Source of the DNA: Ecdyonurus torrentis
Lineage: Eukaryota > Arthropoda > Insecta > Ephemeroptera > Heptageniidae
Assembly: GCA_949318235.1 (NCBI GenBank)
Contig: OX439134.1
Span: forward strand, 25,714,308 to 25,778,307
DNA length: 64,000 bases
Direction of reading: 5' to 3'
Shown here: positions 58,831 through 64,000 of the stretch, piece by piece
Layout: each line of letters opens with the position of its first letter
Position numbering within the stretch: the stretch's first letter is position 1
Position numbers and translations under genes: made by a program
Notes under the pieces: generated by a model
Databases searched by the model: none
Told to the model about the DNA's origin: nothing
Seen by the model: the letters and a program-made list of their open reading frames with translations, nothing else

Positions 58831-59666
58831 TTTTCTTGGAAATTGTCTTAGTCTTTAATAAGTTAATAATTTTTTATTCTATTGTTATTTTTCTTAATTT
58901 TGCATTAAAAAAGCCAGAGTTAAATGTGAAATAAAATATACTATAGGCTAAATAATAATAATAAATAAGCCTAAATAAAATAAATAGTAGTAAATAGTAA
59001 ATACAATACAGACTACTATACTATTTTTTTAAAGTATAAAAAATAATTAAAATATTTTATTTGTTAGTAGATAATAGCAAAAGTTTCTTTTATTTTTCAT
59101 TTTTATTAGTTATTAACGTAATTAAATTTTAAATTACTAATTATGGATTAAGTTTTTTAACTTATCATTTTTATAGAATACATGTTCAATCATAACAAAA
59201 TACTAGAAAGAAGAAACATAAACAAAAAAGGTGTCATATATTTGGCATTTACTCATCCAGCAGTTTAAAAGGAAAGAAAACAAATTAAAACAAAACAAAA
59301 CCAGCAAAACCTCAATAAAAAGTTTTAAAAATACGAGTATTTCGACTATCATATCAACATCTTTATTTATGACAGTTCATAAATTTTGTTCAATGTTTCG
59401 ATGGATATGTACATTTTTAAAAATTTATTTTATTATTACCTAAGTATTATGATAGTATTACTATTATCAGTATTATCATCTATTATCACATTATTTTTAT
59501 TTTTACTATTTTTAGTTTTTAGTATTATATAATATAGATTTTATAGAGTATTAATAATAATATTAAAATTAATTATAATTATTCATCTCTGCTTTTCTGG
59601 CACCTTTTTATTTTATTTAAATCACAACTACTCCGGTGCCCTTTTTAACTATATTTTTTGTAGCTC

Positions 59667-59895
59667 TTGCACCGGCACCGGTGCCGGTGCCATGTTCACG
59701 GCACCGGCACCGGCCGGTGTCGGTGCTATTATAATTTTTGGGCACCGGCTGGTGCCGGTGCCGGTGCTGATATTATTTTTGGGCACCGGCTGGCGCCGGT
59801 GTCGGTGCCGTTTTCAGATTTAGGCACCACAATCGGTGCCGGTGCCGGTGCTCTTAAAAAAAATGGCACCAAACGGCACCACGGCACCGGCACCG
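59667..59895. repeat. Right GGCACC array
   Basis: About five units matching the left array in direct orientation, including GGCACCGGCTGGTGCCGGTG and the TTTTCAGATTTAGGCACC linker. Mutations at CpG sites (GTGTCGGTG) are visible. Confidence 0.85.
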
Positions 59896-59909
59896 GCTTC
59901 ACACCCCTG

Positions 59910-59944
<35 letters not shown>

Positions 59945-59989
59945 ATATATATATAATATAGAAAATTCATGTTAAAAAATTCGTAAAAC

Positions 59990-60296
59990 GTCATTCTGAG
60001 TGCTTTTCGATGCTCTTCGCTTGAGTATAATGAATAACATTGCTCAGTATAGGACAAACGTAGTTTTTGGCTATTTTCTTTGAAAAATTAGCTATGTTTT
60101 TGGTTAATTGTTATTAATTTTCTTGCATACTTGAAAAACTATAATTCAACCTGTTATAACAGCATCATGAATGCTATCAAAAAAATTGCGAAGTATTTTT
60201 AAACTGGCAAAATGTTCTATTTTCCTATATACCGGCCAATGTTATTTAGTACTGACGTTACTTGACGTCGACTTTAACATGAATGAAACCACCCTA
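59990..60296 (+). mobile_element. TAGGGTG-family MITE, copy 4, left end decayed
   Basis: Retains ATTGCTCAGTATAGGACAAA, TTGCATACTTGAAAAACTA, TTTAAACTGGCAAAATG and ends GAATGAAACCACCCTA. The left TAGGGTG end is not recognisable. Confidence 0.68.
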
Positions 60297-60646
60297 TAGA
60301 CTATAATATACTCTTAAGTCTTAATAAATATAGGTATAATTAAATTTGATTTTTTATTTTGTATTTTTACTTTTACTGATACTAGTACCAAAAAAAGAAA
60401 TAGCATTTTTCTCATTACAAATAGAGCTACAAATATAAATAATGCAGACAAAATTGTAAAACGTATAGTGTCGCACTATCATTTTTGTATTTGCACGTCT
60501 ACTGTGAGCTTTGCGGCTGCATTGCACCTGTTTGACGCTGTTTTACTTCCTTTTAGAAAACTTTTAAACTTTTTCCCCCGCTTTTTTTTTTTTTTTTTTT
60601 TTGCATTACGTTCGTCATTTGTTTTTTGTTGTGCTGAATCAGAAAA

Positions 60647-62141
60647 ATGGCAGACAATAAGCCTAAGGTTGACCTCGGCCTTCTTGAAGAAGATGATGAA
60701 TTTGAAGAGTTTCCTGCTGAAGGTAATTAAAACAAAAACTAATTATTAAAAACTAAATAACTGTTATCTTACCAATATAATTTTCTAGAATATCAATTCA
60801 CTATCTTCAGAGATATTTTGATTTAAAACTGCACCTTGTGTCGGCATGACATTTTATTTTAATATTTTATTTTTAATTATTTTGCAGACTGGACGGGAGC
60901 AGATGAAGACAAGGATGATATCAATGTCTGGGAAGATAACTGGGACGATGACAATGTTGAAGATGATTTTAGCAAACAGCTAAGGTTAGTGCAAATTAAA
61001 ATATAATATGTCATATTATGTAAAAATATAACCATCCATTCACTGTCTTTTATGAATGTATTTTTGTATGCATATCATGATATATATCATGCTATATACA
61101 TTTTAAGTATGTATGCATAGAATAATTATGTATGAAATCATATCCGTACATACATACTTGTTATCTGCAAAACTTTTGATTTTTGTATTTTTTTTCTGGT
61201 CTCGATAGCTACATACCTGAATGCATATTTTAGTTGGGTTTTTCAAGAAAACAAAAAATTCGGTCCGAGTACTTGGTATCTTGTACGAACTTTAGTGTAG
61301 GGCATATGGCAAATTTACACTATGAGCATGTGCACTACACAGTAGTGCACATGCTCATAGTGCAAATTTGCCCTAAATCTAACGTCAAAGGTATATAGGG
61401 ACGTTACACGTTACCTAAATCCCATGGGACCATATGTATGGATGCATATGGTAATTGTACATACATACTAGTTATCGGCAGGTGATTGTTGCTTTTATTA
61501 TTATTTTATTTTTTATAATACGTTCCACTCATTTGAGGGTTTAGAAATTTTTACACAGAAATGATTGCTTAAAAGAATCTCTTTTGTGCTAAAATTTGAA
61601 AGCCCTAAAATTATTGGAAGGCATTTAAAAAAAAAAAAAAAAAAATACAACTGCCGATGCGATAACTAGTGCAATTACCATACATACTTTGCAGTCTGTG
61701 GATCTGTATCGTCATATTCATTTTGTAATGAATTCTTTTCACTAATCAAATATGTATATCATACAGGAATGTATGTGTACATATATGCATCATACCACAA
61801 ACTATGAGTAAATGAAGGATTTTGACTGCTAAGGTAAACTAAATAGGTTTGAATAAAAAAAAAGGGGGGGGGGCAATTATTTATTGCTGCTAAAATATTT
61901 TTTGAGTGCTGTTACTGTACCACATAATATTTAACGTAAATACATATTCACAGGCTACGTAACTATGTATAGTGTGGCATCATACTTTTATTGTCTTGGT
62001 TTTTGGTCCTCAATTTCTTTTTATTTATTCCCAGCTACAATTATTATATAAAAAGAAAAATAAAAACACACACATATAACTTAAATTGCTTTTGATTTCA
62101 GAGCCGAGTTGGAGAAACAAGGTGTGAAAGTGGACCAGTGA
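60647..62141 (+). CDS. SEM1: SEM1/DSS1, 26S proteasome lid subunit and BRCA2-binding peptide, 3 exons
   Basis: Exons 60647-60722, 60888-60984 and 62102-62141 join in phase to 70 residues plus TGA. The protein reads [20 protein letters not shown], then [29 protein letters not shown] and [13 protein letters not shown]. The two acidic-aromatic motifs ([26 protein letters not shown]) and C-terminal helix are the conserved DSS1 architecture, and the usual length is about 70 residues. In the family the protein is intrinsically disordered, sits in the proteasome regulatory lid, binds ubiquitin and stabilises BRCA2 and the TREX-2 complex. The start is set by the ATG preceding the conserved [13 protein letters not shown]. 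Intron 2 (1117 bp) contains hairpin repeats. Confidence 0.97.
61299..61374. repeat. Hairpin in SEM1 intron 2
   Basis: AGGGCATATGGCAAATTTAC and TATGAGCATGTGCACTAC are inverted after a 2-nt centre (GTAGTGCACATGCTCATA, GCAAATTTGCCCT). Arms are about 37 bp with a few mismatches. Confidence 0.7.
61447..61685. mobile_element. TIR element in SEM1 intron 2
   Basis: Left ATGGTAATTGTAC and ACTAGTTATCGGCAG mirror right CTGCCGATGCGATAACTAGT and GCAATTACCATAC. A related piece (ACTTGTTATCTGCAAAAC) lies at 61157. The body is AT-rich and non-coding. Confidence 0.5.
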
Positions 62142-62280
62142 TTTTTTTTTCTTTGTATGAACTTTTCTTTTCTACGTCTACAAAATTTAATTATCATTTT
62201 TTTTTTTTAATTTCTTTTTCTGAGTAATATGTCCATGTGTATCATTTAAATATATATATTATTTAAGTTTACAAAAAGTA

Positions 62281-62286
62281 AATAAA
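62281..62286 (+). terminator. SEM1 poly(A) signal
   Basis: AATAAAGTTTTGTGTATG 140 nt after the SEM1 stop. The hexamer followed by a GT/T-rich stretch is the usual arrangement. Confidence 0.65.
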
Positions 62287-62289
62287 GTT

Positions 62290-63555
62290 TTGTGTATGTA
62301 TACAATATAACTGATACAAATTTTATTTCTAAATTTAAATTCCGTATGCCAAATACTAGTAAATTATTGTGTATACATTTATGAAAGGTGTAGTCAACAA
62401 TGGCTTTTTTAATAGTGATCATTGTGTATTAAACCTCCCAAAAACGCGATCTCAAAATTTTAGTTATTAACGTGCTGAAAGCAAAAGCTGTTACAGCAAC
62501 CCCGAACCTACTTCACAACTAAACTTGCTCACACACTTTTTGCATAGTGCACATTTCTAACATATGCAGTGATTTTAGCTAGATGTTGCACTCTCGTAGT
62601 CAAACTTTGTTTTACAGGTGGTGAAATGCATTATCATCTCACAAATTTAGTTTAAATGGCTTTTGCCCAGTCTGGAACAACTGAAAACTATCAATCATAG
62701 TTATAATGCTTTAAAATATATTGATTTTCTTCTTTAAAAGCAACATCTGCTAATAAAACGTTGTAATTGCATACTATTGGGTTCCCCTTGCCATTTTAGT
62801 GTTGTCGTGTTACACCAATCCATAGTCCCATTAAGACATTCTCTTATCGACAGGTAAAAAGGACTTTCCAATAAATGGAAACCTCACACAAACCAGGTTT
62901 AATCTAGAATTTGGGGGAATCAAGTAGAATTTTGGGGTTAGAAAGTGATAATTCTCATTTAATATATAAAATTGTACCATCAAATATAAAAAACTTTTAT
63001 TGTTCTTCAAGTGTACATGTTTGTAAGCATAATTAAAATTTTAAGTTTTTCGTATAATAAAGAATATAACAAATTGAGTACTGTACTAATATTAAGATTT
63101 ATATAAAACTGCATTTCTTTTAATTTTGCCATGTAGCACAATTATATAATAGTACTATAAAAAAAATATAATTCCCTTTTATTTTTTAACATTGTATACT
63201 TGAAAGGTGACAAAAACATGTCTCTTTCAATAAGCACAAAGTTTTAATATAAATATTAATAAAATAATTTGTTCTTCCAAAAGAATACTGTATAAATTTA
63301 TAAACAATGCCTCAAAAAATAAGGCATAGTTATATAATACATATTTTTTTAATACTTCACCCAAACAATATTTAATAGATCAACACAGAATGAAATGATG
63401 CAACTTATCAGTTTACAATATTACCCTTTTTATTTGCATAATATATATTTATCCCCAATAAAAAATTAATGTGCATGCACAAAAATATAAAATTAGAATC
63501 GGACATAAAAAAAAGGCATAAGTAAAGTAGAAAATAAAAAGCTTCGAATCTAAGC

Positions 63556-63590
<35 letters not shown>

Positions 63591-63650
63591 AATGCACTGA
63601 TTTTTTTGCAAATAATTGCACATTTTAATTATAGTGCATGCAATATCTTG
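62290..63650. other. Convergent intergenic region between SEM1 and guanine deaminase
   Basis: AT-rich spacer with a SINE fragment at 62795-62905 and a poly-T at 63557-63586. No gene seen. AATAAA on the minus strand (complement of 63652-63657), about 80 nt past the guanine deaminase stop, marks its likely 3' end. Confidence 0.5.
62795..62905 (-). mobile_element. SINE 3' fragment
   Basis: TTGCCATTTTAGTGTTGTCG, TACACCAATCC, AAGACATTCTCTTATCGAC and CCAATAAATGGAAA match the 3' part of the SINE at 6740-7310 in the same orientation. The tRNA head is absent. Confidence 0.6.
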
Positions 63651-63736
63651 TTTTATTTGATAAATTTTCTGAAACAAAAACTAATATAATTGGTCATATT
63701 TTGCATTATATGCAAATAATACTGAAAATATTTCAG

Positions 63737-63936
63737 TTAAGATTTAATAAGTTTTCCTGCAACATAAACTTGAGTAATATTTCTATCGTCTGAAAGATAT
63801 ACAAATTTTTGTACAAGTTCCTTGATAGTATAGTCATCTCTGAGCAGTTCCGAGGGTCCTTTGTTCATATTGATTATTAGTGCATCAAACTCCTTGCCTA
63901 CTGCAAAGTTGCCTGTTGTAGAATCCAGAGCCAGAG
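63737..63936 (-). CDS. GDA: Guanine deaminase, C-terminal exon (partial gene)
   Basis: The last exon on the minus strand starts after acceptor TTATTCCCCAG and encodes 65 full residues plus a shared codon. It reads LALDSTTGNFAVGKEFDALI, then INMNKGPSELLRDDYTIKEL, VQKFVYLSDDRNITQVYVAG and KLIKS before TAA at 63739-63737. The GNFxVGKEFDA(L/I)(I/L)IN and QKFxYLxDDRNIxxVYVxGK patterns are the conserved C-terminal beta-sandwich of cytosolic guanine deaminases, which convert guanine to xanthine in purine catabolism. The metal-binding residues lie in upstream exons beyond 64000, so catalytic integrity cannot be judged. Converges with SEM1. Confidence 0.9.
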
Positions 63937-64000
63937 CTGGGGAATAAATAAGTTATAAATTGCATTCAATTTAATAGGTATATTTTATTGTTAAAACCAA

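Larger units (their letters stand above)
58570..59909. mobile_element. Non-autonomous hAT-like element with GGCACC arrays
   Basis: Ends CAGGGGTGTGAA and its inverse TTCACACCCCTG; 1340 bp, flanked on both sides by ATATATAT (58562-58569, 59910-59917). Subterminal arrays at 58598-58830 and 59667-59895 are made of GGCACCGG/CCGGTGCC units separated by short AT spacers. The AT-rich middle has no transposase frame. Gly/Ala/Pro-rich frames in the arrays are artefacts. Confidence 0.82.

Noticed and set aside
58611..59975. Gly/Ala/Pro-rich and His/Arg-rich open frames in GC-rich DNA
   Set aside because: They are translations of GGCACC arrays in a non-coding hAT-like element.

Overview
This is AT-rich nuclear DNA from an animal. 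It has spliced genes with GT/AG introns, long homopolymers, dinucleotide and tetranucleotide microsatellites, tRNA-derived SINEs and many short inverted-repeat (MITE-like) elements. The species cannot be read from the sequence. A short Mox homeoprotein, an M1 aminopeptidase and the base composition fit a non-vertebrate metazoan. A cnidarian such as a hydrozoan is a guess only.

Four protein-coding genes can be assembled exon by exon. (1) A Mox/MEOX-class homeobox gene lies on the minus strand (exons 25366-25129, 1261-1050 and 196-110; 178 aa), with an intron between homeodomain positions 44 and 45 and a first intron of about 23.9 kb. (2) An M1 zinc aminopeptidase lies on the plus strand (14 coding exons, 45441-58062; 948 aa) with GAMEN, HELAH and a downstream glutamate. 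A possible non-coding first exon lies near 38.3-38.5 kb. (3) SEM1/DSS1, a proteasome-lid and BRCA2-binding acidic peptide, lies on the plus strand (3 exons, 60647-62141; 70 aa). (4) The last exon of a guanine deaminase lies on the minus strand at 63737-63936, running off the right edge. Genes 3 and 4 converge. The four genes have no evident joint pathway and look like ordinary neighbours.

The unusual part is the Mox first intron (1262-25128). A 13-bp direct repeat (5664-5676 and 21411-21423) brackets about 15.7 kb whose two ends carry the same roughly 50-bp terminal sequence in inverted orientation. Inside lies an 8.9-kb fold-back element (11181-20082) with nearly identical multi-kilobase arms and a core of about 30-bp tandem repeats that reverses direction at its centre. 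One arm only carries a separate 3.76-kb element (12543-16301), so the other arm records the empty site. The region also holds a SINE interrupted by a MULE-like MITE with a 9-bp target duplication, a LINE 3' end sharing its tail with another SINE, and many hairpin elements.

The 25.4-45.4 kb stretch is largely non-coding, with microsatellites and dispersed MITEs. The aminopeptidase introns contain two hAT-type elements, another TIR element with a 9-bp duplication, and a 272-bp (GAAT)n array. A 1.34-kb hAT-like element with GC-rich GGCACC arrays lies between the aminopeptidase and SEM1. No transposase, CRISPR array, rRNA or intact tRNA gene was found.
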